Shown here piece after piece: positions 42,039 to 51,167 of a stretch of 64,000 nucleotides of DNA (the first letter of the stretch is position 1; each line of letters begins with the position of its first letter). The DNA lies in the NCBI GenBank assembly GCA_049697115.1, contig JBAVVD010000021.1:146694-210693 (forward strand), written 5' to 3'. Origin of the DNA: JBAVVD01 sp049697115 (GTDB taxonomy: Bacteria; Acidobacteriota; Aminicenantia; Aminicenantales; UBA4085). The notes under the pieces are model-generated. The model was not told the origin of the DNA and made no database searches. It was given only the letters and a program-made list of their open reading frames with translations. A program made the translations under genes and the position numbers.

Positions 42039-42947
42039 TCATCTTGCTTGCTTCGGAGACGAATAATTATTGATATATTTCAATCGGTTGTGATTCATGA
42101 TGACTTTTTGAGCGGTCGTATTCTGGAATAATATTATCGCTGAATGATAGACGGAAAGGACGCGATCTTCAAGCTCCTTATCAGAGTGCAAGTTTTTAAC
42201 GTTTAGCTCAAGTTCCATTGCTTTTTCCAACGTAATACCCTGGCCATGAGGTACTGACTTCTGTCTCCCATTGATGAATTCTGCCGCCTTCACGATAATT
42301 TCATTACTCTTATCCTTGCAGTTCCTCTTTTTCAAAAGATCCTGCAAATATAAAAAGGAATTTTCTCTCATGGTCTCGGCCGCTTTAAGCATCCCGAAAG
42401 GAACGAGCTTCAGCCGTTCATTCCATAAAAGCGCCTTTCTCGGGTCTGAAATGACATCTTGGAAAGCCTGTTCAAATTCATTGAGAATTGCATTCACAGG
42501 AATATAGTCTCTTCCCAAGAAGACCTGTGGGTCCGTCGGACCAAGGCTTGAATAAGGCCCCATATAGATTTCATCCGCCGCGCAGGCAATCAAAGTTCCT
42601 CCGCTCATCGCCAGGTGCGGAACGAATACGCGTATATGCCGATATGTGGAATGCAAATAACTGATAATCCTTTTTGTCGCCTCGTAATCGCCACCCGGTG
42701 TATGAATAATTAAATCCAATGAATTCTTATCTGTATCTTTTGCGCACGTCATAAAGCCTTGAATATCTTGATCGATTATGGAATGGAAAGGTGAAGGTAC
42801 GGGCGGTTTGATTATCGAAAAGGCCGACATATAACAGATGACAGTGCGTTTTGTGTATTGGTGTAATTGCTCTACATATTTTTCAAGGATTCTCAGGGCG
42901 TTCAGTTGTTCATCAACTTCTTGAAGGACCTTATCCCAGGTAGGCAT
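42039..42947 (-). CDS. SDH-family Clp-fold serine protease (PF01972-like)
   Basis: A 302-aa soluble protein has LDLIIHTPGGDYEATKRII, the nucleophile motif AMSGGTLIACAADEI (Ser115) and SSLGPTDPQ (Asp139). This matches the SDH (Ser-Asp-His) Clp/crotonase-fold proteinases. An N-terminal coiled segment and a hydrophobic patch are seen, but no clear membrane span. Composition is noticeably AT-rich. It overlaps by 17 bases a 63-aa coiled-coil gene upstream, so the two are coupled. The role is unknown. It lies beside the type III restriction genes, transcribed away from them. Confidence 0.78.
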   Translation of the reverse strand: MPTWDKVLQEVDEQLNALRILEKYVEQLHQYTKRTVICYMSAFSIIKPPVPSPFHSIIDQDIQGFMTCAKDTDKNSLDLIIHTPGGDYEATKRIISYLHSTYRHIRVFVPHLAMSGGTLIACAADEIYMGPYSSLGPTDPQVFLGRDYIPVNAILNEFEQAFQDVISDPRKALLWNERLKLVPFGMLKAAETMRENSFLYLQDLLKKRNCKDKSNEIIVKAAEFINGRQKSVPHGQGITLEKAMELELNVKNLHSDKELEDRVLSVYHSAIILFQNTTAQKVIMNHNRLKYINNYSSPKQAR

Positions 42948-43122
42948 TCTGAATTCCGACTGTTAATGTAAACTCGTCGTCTGCTGAAGTAGAGTTTTTA
43001 TCCAAGATCAACTTGATTTTTTGATATTCTTCGTTTAGGAGCCTATTGAGTTCTTCGGCGGTGTCCTGGATGACTTTTATCTTTTCTTCTAAAGAGAGCT
43101 TTTCTTGTCCGTTTTCCGACAT
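42931..43122 (-). CDS. Small coiled-coil protein coupled to the SDH protease
   Basis: A 63-aa acidic, helical protein (LSLEEKIKVIQDTAEELNRL, LNEEYQKIKLIL) is likely a coiled coil. A strong GGAGGGAGG site precedes the ATG at 43122. Its 3' end overlaps the protease start. No homolog is recognised. The coupling suggests an accessory or adaptor for the protease. Confidence 0.65.
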   Translation of the reverse strand: MSENGQEKLSLEEKIKVIQDTAEELNRLLNEEYQKIKLILDKNSTSADDEFTLTVGIQNAYLG

Positions 43123-43286
43123 TTAAAGCCTCCCTCCGATCATAACCATTACTGATTAAAAACTACAGTTTTCATCCAAAAAAGTCAACACCGGCAGGGC
43201 TGAGCGAGCTGGTGTGACGACCAAGAATTTATTATTATCCTCCCTCATAATAGGACGCAGATAAATGGAGATTTTCTCAAAAATGG

Positions 43287-43332
43287 TTGATATATTTTTA
43301 GTTTTATTCCATTATTATCAAAAAGATAATAA
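43287..43332 (+). promoter_or_regulatory. Candidate promoter with operator palindrome upstream of mod
   Basis: TTGATA (43287-43292) and CATTAT (43310-43315) are spaced 17 bases apart, and a perfect palindrome TTATTATC-AAAAA-GATAATAA covers 43312-43332. The palindrome overlaps the likely transcription start, just before the mod gene's GAGGGCGG site and ATG 43347. The arrangement suggests repression or autoregulation, but no regulator gene is identified. Confidence 0.45.
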
Positions 43333-43346
43333 AAGAGGGCGGTTTA

Positions 43347-45381
43347 ATGGCCAAGAATGAAAAAAATCCCGATCATTGGGGTCCAGAGAATCCTCATCCT
43401 CTTTCCCGCATGAAGACAGAGCTTGTCTGGGAGGGAAAATACGATGAGCACGGCAACCGGCGGCCGGTAAAGCTTCCGGTATCGCCGCTTCCTCTCCAGA
43501 GGATTGAGACCATAGACGAGCCGCGGGACAGATGCTATGCCCAAGGTCTCCTCTATGAGGAAGACAAGGCGCACCGCGATGATTTCCGTAACATGCTCAT
43601 CTGGGCTCATCTGGGGCGACAACAAGCTGGTCATGGCCTCGCTCCTCGAGCAATTCCGGGGAAAAATTGACCTGATTTATATTGACCCTCCTTTTGATGT
43701 CGGGGCCGACTTCACCATGCAGGTCCAGCTCGGGGAAGAAGGCGAAGCGCTCCAGAAAGAGCAGTCCATCCTCGAAGCCGTCGCCTACCGGGATACCTGG
43801 GGAAAGGGGACGGATTCTTATTTATACATGATGTATGAGCGCCTGACCCTGATGCGGGATTTGCTGAGCGAAAGAGGAAGCATTTATGTGCATTACGATT
43901 GGCATATAGGGCATAGTATAAAGATTTTATTAGATGAAATCTTTATCGAAGAACATTTTAACAATCATATTACTTGGAAAAGGAGCACCCCACGTGGGAA
44001 TGCAGGGAAAAAATTTCCAGAGTTAACAGACTATATTTTTTTCTATTCAAAGACTTACGCATCAACATGGAATCCTCAATTTTTGATGTATAAAGAAAAA
44101 TATATTGAGCGATATTATAGTTATGTAAATGATAAAACGGAGAGACGCTTTCAACCTGCTAGCCTGCTTGGACACGAAGGCATAAATCCGATTTATGAGT
44201 GGCGAGGCTTAAGAAAACCTTGGAGATACCCCAGACACAGATTAGAAGAATTAGACCTTAAGGGATTAATATATTGGCCAAAAGAGGGCGAAATTCCAAG
44301 GCTAAAAAGATTTATTGATGAACAAAAAGGAGTCCCTTTACAATCGCTTTGGGATGACATTCCTCCTGTGAATTCTCAAGCAATTGAGGATACAAAATTC
44401 ATAAGCCAAAAGCCGGAGGCGCTCCTTGAACGAATTATAAAAGTGTCCTCTAACGAAGGCGACCTTGTCGCGGACTTTTTCTGTGGCTCGGGAACGACCC
44501 TGGCAGTCGCTGAAAAGCTCGGCCGCCGATGGATCGGAGTTGACCTTGGCAGATACGCCATTCATACGACTCGTAAACGTTTGATCCAGGTGCAGAGGGA
44601 ACTTCACGAGGCCAAAAAACCTTACCGCTCTTTTGATGTCTATAACCTCGGCCGTTACGAGCGGCAGTGGTGGCAGATGGAAAAACTTAAAGGAGCGGAT
44701 GAAGAACACCGGAAAATCGTGCTTCAGTTTTACAAGGCTGCTCCCCTATCAAATCCCCCTAATCCTCTTCTTCATGGCAAGAAGGCCGGAGCTTATGTCC
44801 ATGTGGACCAGATTGACAGCATATTCTCATACGAAGAGCTTCGTGCTGCGGCTGATGCCGCCAGGGCGGCGGGAGGCAGGGAGTTGCACTGCCTGGCCTG
44901 GGAATTTGAAATGGAACTCGCTCTAAAGAAACAAGCAGTAGAAGCCGAAACCGGCTTAGATATCAGGCTCAGATACATCCCGAGGGAGATTATGGAGCCT
45001 AACCGGACGGAATGTCAGTTTTTCGAGGCGGGGTACCTGGAAGCGAAAATTGTGAAGAAGGGTAAGAAGGCTGATGTGGAGCTTGTCTGCTTTACACCGG
45101 CTCTTGCAGAAGCGCCTGAAACTGAGATGGCCGAGCTGCGGCAGAGGGCCGTGAAGTCGCCATTTGATTTCATCGATTTCTGGGCCGTGGATTTCGAGTG
45201 GAGCAAAGGGAAACCCTTCGAACACCACTGGCAGGACTTTCGCACCCGCAAAGACCGGTCTCTCAAGATAAAAACCGACATCGGCTGGGAGCACAAAAAG
45301 AAAGGGAGAAAAAATATCTGCGTCAAGGTCATTGATGTTTTTGGTGTGGATACGACGGCGGTCATCGAGACGGAGCCATAA
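43347..45381 (+). pseudogene. Type III-type DNA methyltransferase (Mod), frameshifted near the start
   Basis: The N-terminal frame (43347-43670, MAKNEKNPDHWG ... DDFRNMLIW) and the main frame (from about 43616 to 45381) join perfectly as NMLIWGDNKLVM if one copy of a 10-bp duplication at 43596-43615 is removed. The main frame has the beta-class order: LIYIDPPFD (DPPF motif) first, FFCGSGTTLAVAEKLGRRWI (FxGxG SAM motif) later, with a recognition region between. ATG 43633 (MASLLEQF) could still start a shortened protein. It is followed 4 bases later by the helicase-nuclease gene, so together they form a type III-like restriction-modification pair. Confidence 0.85.
43596..43615 (+). repeat. 10-bp tandem duplication causing the mod frameshift
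   Basis: CTCATCTGGG occurs twice in a row. The frame upstream runs into LIWAHLGRQQ and stops at about 43668. With one unit removed it reads LIWGDN, the expected type III Mod sequence. Confidence 0.92.
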
Positions 45382-45384
45382 GCG

Positions 45385-48300
45385 ATGGCCTTTGAAATCA
45401 CTGAAAAGAACGCTTCAGCTCTTCTTCCTCTCTTCAAGCCGTGGGAAGAACCGACTCTTCACCGCCGGCCCAATCCAATTCCCGGAGGCCCGGCCGTCAT
45501 TACTCCGGGTCGAAGGCCCAGCAAATGCCAGCTTGTCCGTTCTATCCGCGCACAGGTGGATGGGTGGCGCCGAGGCGGATACGCGGGCGTCAGCGACACT
45601 TCACGGCGCCTCCTGAATTTTTGGTTTCAAACGGACCATCTCGTCCTGGATGAAGACGGAAACTCGACCCCCTTTCATTATCATTGGGCTCAACGGGAAG
45701 CCATTGAGACCATCATCTACCTTTATGAATTGCGGGCAATCCGAAATGTGGCCTTTCTCCTTACGGAATTCGGCGATAGAAAATTCGACGATATCGCTCT
45801 CGGAATCCCGCCGGACCAGGACCGATGGCCAAAAAATTGCTGCAAGGTCGCCACAGGCGGCGGCAAGACAAAAGTCATGAGCCTGGCGATTGTCTGGAGT
45901 TATTTTCACAGCCTTTATGAAAAAGACTTCGGACTCGCCCGGCATTTTTTAATCATAGCTCCGAACCTCACGGTCTACGAACGATTGAAGGATGATTTTG
46001 AAAATTGCGAAATCTTCTACAGGGATCCTATCCTCCCGGACGAATGGAAAACTGATTTTCAAATGCAGGTCATCCTGCAGGAAGAGCCCGGAGGAGCCAG
46101 TACGACCGGCGCCATTTATTTGACCAATATTCACCGCCTGTATGAGAAACAGGAAAATGAGAAGGACGAAAACGGAAACACTTCATCCATATTCGGCCCT
46201 CCGGTTAAGCGGACTAAGGCTCTGGATACCGGAGAGGCACTGCGTGACCGCATCACAAATCATCCCCGGCTGATGGTTCTTAATGACGAGGCCCATCACC
46301 TCCATGATCCCGAACTGGCCTGGAACAAAGCCATTGATGCCATCCACCACCAGAGCTTGAGCAAAGAGCATTCTGGAATTTATCTCCAGGTGGATTTTAC
46401 GGCCACTCCCAAGGATGCCAACGGGAAGCTGTTCAATCATATCATCTGCGATTTCCCGCTGGGGGAAGCCGTTGATGCGGGAATTGTCAAAGTCCCTGTT
46501 CTGGGAGAGTCAGAAGAGCTTGTGGCACATGGCGACAGGAAGACGCCGGCTCACGAGCGATATGCCATGCACCTTAAGCTCGGGTATGAGCGTTATAAAA
46601 AGACATATGAGGAATTCAGGAAAGTTCGGAAGCCGATCCTGTTCGTCATGACAGAGGAAGCAGAATCCGCTAATGAAATCGCCGATTTTCTGGATAGCGG
46701 CTCATTTCCCCTGATTAAGGGACGTGTTTTAAACATCCACACAAGACTTAAAGGGCGGATCAAGACAGTCATGCGCAGCGGAAAAGAAATCAAGGAGTTC
46801 ATCGAAAGCGAAACCGGAATGAAGCCCGATGACCTCAAAGAATTACGTGAGATGTCCCGCGAGCTTGATAAAAAAGACAGCAAGTTCCGATGCATCGTCT
46901 CGGTCATGATGCTCCGGGAAGGCTGGGACGTTAAGAACGTTACGACGATCGTCCCGCTGCGGCCCTATTCGGCGAAATCCGGCATTCTTCCCGAACAGAC
47001 TCTGGGAAGGGGATTGCGGCGGATGTTTCCTCAGGGAGAAATGCCGGAAATGGTAACGGTCGTTCACCATCCGGCTTTCCGCAAACTTTATGAAGAGGAG
47101 CTGGCTCAGGAAGGGTTGGATATCGCGATCCTTCCGGTTCGCGAAAGTATCAAGCAGACGGTTACGATTTATGTCGCAAAAGACAAAAAACCAGTCGAAT
47201 CGCTGGAAATCGAGATCCCTTCCATCTCTGACGCCGTGGAATCGACGGCCGAGCTTCAGGGGATGACATTCGATGAGGTAAAAATTTATTTTATCAAGCA
47301 CTTCCGGCCGCTGCCGATAGGCAAAAAGAGAGAAGGAATCGTCGAGTATAAGGAGCGCCATCTCTTCACTGATGAAATCGTGGCCAGGATGCAGATCGAT
47401 GCCGGCTTGCTGACAAATGCCTGGTCCGCGGCCGGATACTTCGCCCAGATGCTGGGTAGGGCTTGCCGCATCAGCAATCCCCACCAGACGCTGACTCCAC
47501 TTGTTGAAGAAGTTCTTTCCAGAATGCTTTTCGAGCGCAATGTTGATTTGTATTCAGGCGAAGTCGACCATCGTATGCGCGATATGGATGTCTTGGAGCA
47601 TGTGAGGGCGACCTTCACTCCGTTAATTCTTGCAAAAACAGTCAGAAAAAAAGACCGCAGGCGAATAAGCCACGGGCAGAAACTTTCTACATGGAGGCCT
47701 TTTCAGGCTACCAGCACAGAAAAGCGGCCAGCAGTTGAGGCGCAGAGAACGATGTTCAACCTGGTCCCTTGTGAAAACGAATTTGAAAGAGTTTTCACGG
47801 ATTTCTGCGATTATGCCGAAGATGTGGTTGCGTTCGCCAAGAATGGAGGGCCGCAAAAACTTATGATGGATTATCTGAGGCCCGATGGCCACAGGGCTTT
47901 TTATGTCCCGGATTTCTTCGTCCGGCAAAAAGACGGAGCTTGTCTTTTATGTGAATTGAAAGGTAAGGAGGACATTCTCGTTCCTCTCAAAGCGCGGGCC
48001 GCCGTAGAATGGTGTAAAGTTGCTTCCAAGGGCCGTTATCCGTGGCGCTATCTCTACATCCCTTATCATCTTTTTCAGCAGAGCGCCCCAAATTCAATAG
48101 AAGAATTGGTGCGCGCTTGTGAACCTGCGCAAAAATCTCTTCTCAAAGAAGCGGAAACCGGACAACAAGAATTACCTATTGCAGAAGCAGAGGTAAGAGA
48201 GCGGGCTGAGGCTCTTTTTGTAAAAACCCTTGGGCAGGCGGGCATTATAAAAGCGCCAGTTGCTGTCGAGAGTGCCATGAGACAGGCCGCCTATCTTCTC

Positions 48301-48804
48301 GACCATGCTGTGCGCTCAGGAATGCCTGACCTTGGCCATGCTTTCCAGCCTTTGCTTGCTCCTCTGGATGAATTCGCCATAAAAATCCTGGATAAATTTA
48401 TCCGTCCCAGAGTTCCATCAGTGGCCGCAAAGAGAGAAGTCTATTTCACTCCGTATTTGGGAAATATTCATCCGAAGGAAAGGGCTCTTTTAGAAAAAAA
48501 CGGCCGTTATCTAAAAGACAATCTCATATACGGCCGTTCGATCATGAAACTGGGCACGTTGCTCTTTTGTTTGGATTATGCAAGAGGAGGCGGCTGTGGA
48601 GCTTCTGGAATCTGGAAGGATGTTGAACAAGCTTTCTCCGCCCGGCAGATGGAAGAGCTTTGCTCATTGCTCGCAAAAGTCAATGATTTTCGTAATAAAC
48701 ATGTGGCCCATGTCGAGGAGCTCCTGAAAAACGCTGCTCAAGCGTGGAAGGCGATGATTCTTTGGCTCAAATGCCTGAAAAACATGATAGAGCTATCTAC
48801 GTAA
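45385..48804 (+). CDS. Type III restriction enzyme-like helicase-nuclease (Res)
   Basis: The SF2 helicase core has VATGGGKTKVM (motif I, about 157-162), LNDEAHHLH (motif II, 301-304), FTATP (motif III) and PEQTLGRGLRRM (motif VI, about 550-560). A PD-ExK nuclease is visible as VPDFF ... CELKG (Asp about 843, Glu and Lys about 857-859). The C-terminal 150 or so residues are extra and helical, with RNKHVAH near 1103-1109. It is 1,139 aa. It starts 4 bases after mod. In type III systems Res needs Mod to recognise DNA, so its state depends on the mod frameshift. Confidence 0.87.
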   Translation: MAFEITEKNASALLPLFKPWEEPTLHRRPNPIPGGPAVITPGRRPSKCQLVRSIRAQVDGWRRGGYAGVSDTSRRLLNFWFQTDHLVLDEDGNSTPFHYHWAQREAIETIIYLYELRAIRNVAFLLTEFGDRKFDDIALGIPPDQDRWPKNCCKVATGGGKTKVMSLAIVWSYFHSLYEKDFGLARHFLIIAPNLTVYERLKDDFENCEIFYRDPILPDEWKTDFQMQVILQEEPGGASTTGAIYLTNIHRLYEKQENEKDENGNTSSIFGPPVKRTKALDTGEALRDRITNHPRLMVLNDEAHHLHDPELAWNKAIDAIHHQSLSKEHSGIYLQVDFTATPKDANGKLFNHIICDFPLGEAVDAGIVKVPVLGESEELVAHGDRKTPAHERYAMHLKLGYERYKKTYEEFRKVRKPILFVMTEEAESANEIADFLDSGSFPLIKGRVLNIHTRLKGRIKTVMRSGKEIKEFIESETGMKPDDLKELREMSRELDKKDSKFRCIVSVMMLREGWDVKNVTTIVPLRPYSAKSGILPEQTLGRGLRRMFPQGEMPEMVTVVHHPAFRKLYEEELAQEGLDIAILPVRESIKQTVTIYVAKDKKPVESLEIEIPSISDAVESTAELQGMTFDEVKIYFIKHFRPLPIGKKREGIVEYKERHLFTDEIVARMQIDAGLLTNAWSAAGYFAQMLGRACRISNPHQTLTPLVEEVLSRMLFERNVDLYSGEVDHRMRDMDVLEHVRATFTPLILAKTVRKKDRRRISHGQKLSTWRPFQATSTEKRPAVEAQRTMFNLVPCENEFERVFTDFCDYAEDVVAFAKNGGPQKLMMDYLRPDGHRAFYVPDFFVRQKDGACLLCELKGKEDILVPLKARAAVEWCKVASKGRYPWRYLYIPYHLFQQSAPNSIEELVRACEPAQKSLLKEAETGQQELPIAEAEVRERAEALFVKTLGQAGIIKAPVAVESAMRQAAYLLDHAVRSGMPDLGHAFQPLLAPLDEFAIKILDKFIRPRVPSVAAKREVYFTPYLGNIHPKERALLEKNGRYLKDNLIYGRSIMKLGTLLFCLDYARGGGCGASGIWKDVEQAFSARQMEELCSLLAKVNDFRNKHVAHVEELLKNAAQAWKAMILWLKCLKNMIELST

Positions 48805-49016
48805 GGAAATTTTTTAATCGCGAAGGCAGGTTGGGCATTTTTGTTCAGATCAGATATTAACCTTTTAATCGATAACAGTAACTTCATTTGACTGACTTTC
48901 CTCACCATATAGAAGGTAAAAAATAGAGGAGATAATCAGGACTGGATTTTGGGAAAACGTTTATCCTAATTTATATCCCTTAAAAAAAATAGGGGAACTT
49001 CTGTTTTGTTTTCTTC

Positions 49017-49047
49017 TTGACATTCCTTTTGCCTTTCATTTAATAAT
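49017..49047 (+). promoter_or_regulatory. Candidate promoter of the succinate dehydrogenase operon
   Basis: TTGACA at 49017-49022 is a perfect -35. The best -10 is AATAAT (49042-49047) at a long 19-base spacing. An AAAGGAG ribosome site lies before the ATG at 49081. The remainder of 48805-49016 is AT-rich with no gene recognised. Confidence 0.4.
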
Positions 49048-49080
49048 AATCTTTCAGAACACAGAAAAGGAGCCCAAAGA

Positions 49081-49389
49081 ATGTTCGTCTGGGTTTTTCA
49101 TCGCATTACGGGTCTTCTACTCATCGTCCTCCTCGGCTTTAAGTTCTTGACATCGTTCTTTCTCATGACCAAGGAGAAAAAACCGGATTGGGCTCTTGTT
49201 CTCCATACGAATTCTTTGATCGATGTGCTACTCATCGTCACCGTTGTCTTTCATGCCCTGTACGGGCTGAGGACGATCATCATAGATCTGGGAGCACGCA
49301 AAGAGAAACGGCTTTTCTGGATTTTCACTGTTCTTGGCTTTTTGCTGACGGCAGTCCTCCTTGTCGTTTATTTTACCCGGAATTATTGA
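49081..49389 (+). CDS. Succinate dehydrogenase/fumarate reductase membrane anchor
   Basis: It is 102 aa with three hydrophobic segments. VFHRITGLLLIVLLG matches the SdhC first helix. HTNSLIDVLLIV and VFHALYGLRTIIID supply further histidines that may ligate haem b. It is the only anchor gene seen before the flavoprotein, so either one subunit does the work of SdhC and SdhD, or a partner lies elsewhere. The stop overlaps the flavoprotein gene region closely (next ATG at 49390). Confidence 0.82.
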   Translation: MFVWVFHRITGLLLIVLLGFKFLTSFFLMTKEKKPDWALVLHTNSLIDVLLIVTVVFHALYGLRTIIIDLGARKEKRLFWIFTVLGFLLTAVLLVVYFTRNY

Positions 49390-51129
49390 ATGATCAGTCA
49401 TGACATCCTGATTGTTGGGGGTGGTTTAGCCGGTCTGTCTGCGGCACTGGCCAGCGACCAAAAACTTTCTGTGGTCGTCATTTCAAAAGTTCATCCTCTC
49501 CGCTCCCACACCGTCGCCGCGCAGGGTGGAATCAACGCGGGTCTGGGCAACAACCCACAAAGCCGTGATGACAACTGGGAACGCCATGCGTTCGACACCA
49601 TCAAAGGGAGTGACTATCTGGCCGACCAGGGCATGGCCGAAATGATGTGCCAGCAGGCCATTCCCGCTATTTATGAACTTGAACATTGGGGAGTCCCCTT
49701 CAGCCGCTTTCCGGGGGGAGTGATCGCCCAGCGGCCCTTTGGCGGGGCAGGATTTCCCAGGACATGCTATGCAGCAGACCGAACAGGCCATGTCATCCTC
49801 CATACGCTTTTCGAGCAGTGCCTGAAAAAGCAGGTCAAATTTTATAATGAATGGTTGGTCACCCGGCTTTTAGTGGAGAATGGAAAATGCCTGGGAGTCG
49901 TCATCTATGACCTGACAACAGGCGAGATCATGCCTGTCAAAGCCGGGGCCGTCATTTTCGCCACGGGCGGCTACGGCAGGGTCTATCTGAAGACCACGAA
50001 CGCCTTTATCAACCATGGAAGCGGTATCGGCATCGCCTACCGCGCCGGAATCCCGCTCAAAGACATGGAGTTTGTGCAATTCCACCCGACGTCCCTTTAT
50101 CCCAAAAATATCTTAATCACAGAAGCGGCGCGGGGCGAGGGCGGTTACCTGCTCAACAACAAGAACAAGCGATTTATGGTGGATTATGCGCCTTCGGCCA
50201 TGGAGCTTGCTCCCCGGGATATTGTCGCACGGGCCATCCAGACGGAAATCCAAAAGGGCAATGGATTTGACAATGAATATGTTTTACTGGACTTAACTCA
50301 CCTGGGCCGCGAGAAAATCAACAAGCGCCTTCCCGCCATCTGGGAGATATGCCTCCGCTTTGCCGGAATTGACCCGATTGAACGTCCCATTCCCATTCAA
50401 CCGGCCCAGCATTATTCCATGGGCGGGATTGATGTGGACGGCCGGTGCGCATCGCCGGTTGAAGGATTTTATGCAGCCGGCGAATGCGCCTGTGTCAGCG
50501 TGCATGGAGCGAACCGTTTGGGCGGAAATTCGCTCTTAGACACAGCGGTTTTCGGGAAGATTGCCGGGAGGGAAGCTTCGAATTTTGTGAATGGGAGCCG
50601 GGGAATCGGCGGAAGCGTGAGGAATGGAACGAACGCTGCCGCCCCGCATCGCCAGGACGAAAAAGCCCTCTTTGACGCGGCGCTCGAGATGAAGCATAAA
50701 ATTGATGAGTGGCACAAGCGGAGCTCCGGAGAGAAAGTTCATCATCTCCTCAACCGGCTGAAGGTCGTCATGAGCGAGAAAGTCGGAGTCTTCCGAACAA
50801 AGAAAGACCTGGAAGAAGCGATTGAGAAAATTCGGCAGATTCGGGAGGATTACAAGAAAGTCTTTCTTTCAAGCTCATGCCTCCTTTACTGCCAGGAACT
50901 TGTCAATATCATCGAATTTGACAATATGCTTGATTTAACCGAAGTCATCACCCTGGGCGCGCTCCGTCGTGAAGAAACACGTGGCTCCCATTTTCGCCTG
51001 GATTTCCCGGAGCGCAACGACCGGAACTGGCTCACGCACACGTTGGTCACGCTCACTGACGGGAAGCCCGAGGTCAGCTACAGGGGAGTCCAGGTCAGCC
51101 GATATAAGCCCGAAGCACGGAAGTATTGA
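49390..51129 (+). CDS. sdhA: Succinate dehydrogenase/fumarate reductase flavoprotein subunit
   Basis: FAD-binding GGGLAGLSAAL lies near the N-terminus. The covalent-FAD His motif is SHTVAAQGGINAGLGN. HPTSLYP, EAARGEGGYLLN, HYSMGGIDVDGRC and GANRLGGNSLLD are catalytic-domain landmarks. It is 579 aa. It oxidises succinate or reduces fumarate. The direction cannot be told from sequence, and the small anchor and neighbouring quinol-oxidising cytochrome b do not settle it. Confidence 0.96.
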   Translation: MISHDILIVGGGLAGLSAALASDQKLSVVVISKVHPLRSHTVAAQGGINAGLGNNPQSRDDNWERHAFDTIKGSDYLADQGMAEMMCQQAIPAIYELEHWGVPFSRFPGGVIAQRPFGGAGFPRTCYAADRTGHVILHTLFEQCLKKQVKFYNEWLVTRLLVENGKCLGVVIYDLTTGEIMPVKAGAVIFATGGYGRVYLKTTNAFINHGSGIGIAYRAGIPLKDMEFVQFHPTSLYPKNILITEAARGEGGYLLNNKNKRFMVDYAPSAMELAPRDIVARAIQTEIQKGNGFDNEYVLLDLTHLGREKINKRLPAIWEICLRFAGIDPIERPIPIQPAQHYSMGGIDVDGRCASPVEGFYAAGECACVSVHGANRLGGNSLLDTAVFGKIAGREASNFVNGSRGIGGSVRNGTNAAAPHRQDEKALFDAALEMKHKIDEWHKRSSGEKVHHLLNRLKVVMSEKVGVFRTKKDLEEAIEKIRQIREDYKKVFLSSSCLLYCQELVNIIEFDNMLDLTEVITLGALRREETRGSHFRLDFPERNDRNWLTHTLVTLTDGKPEVSYRGVQVSRYKPEARKY

Positions 51130-51167
51130 TATGGAGCCAATTGGTTGAAACAAATTAATAGGGGATA

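Noticed and set aside
48986..49005. Fragment resembling the MITE end (GGGGAACTTCT) before the sdh operon
   Set aside because: The match is only 11 bases, with no second end or core sequence, so chance similarity is likely.
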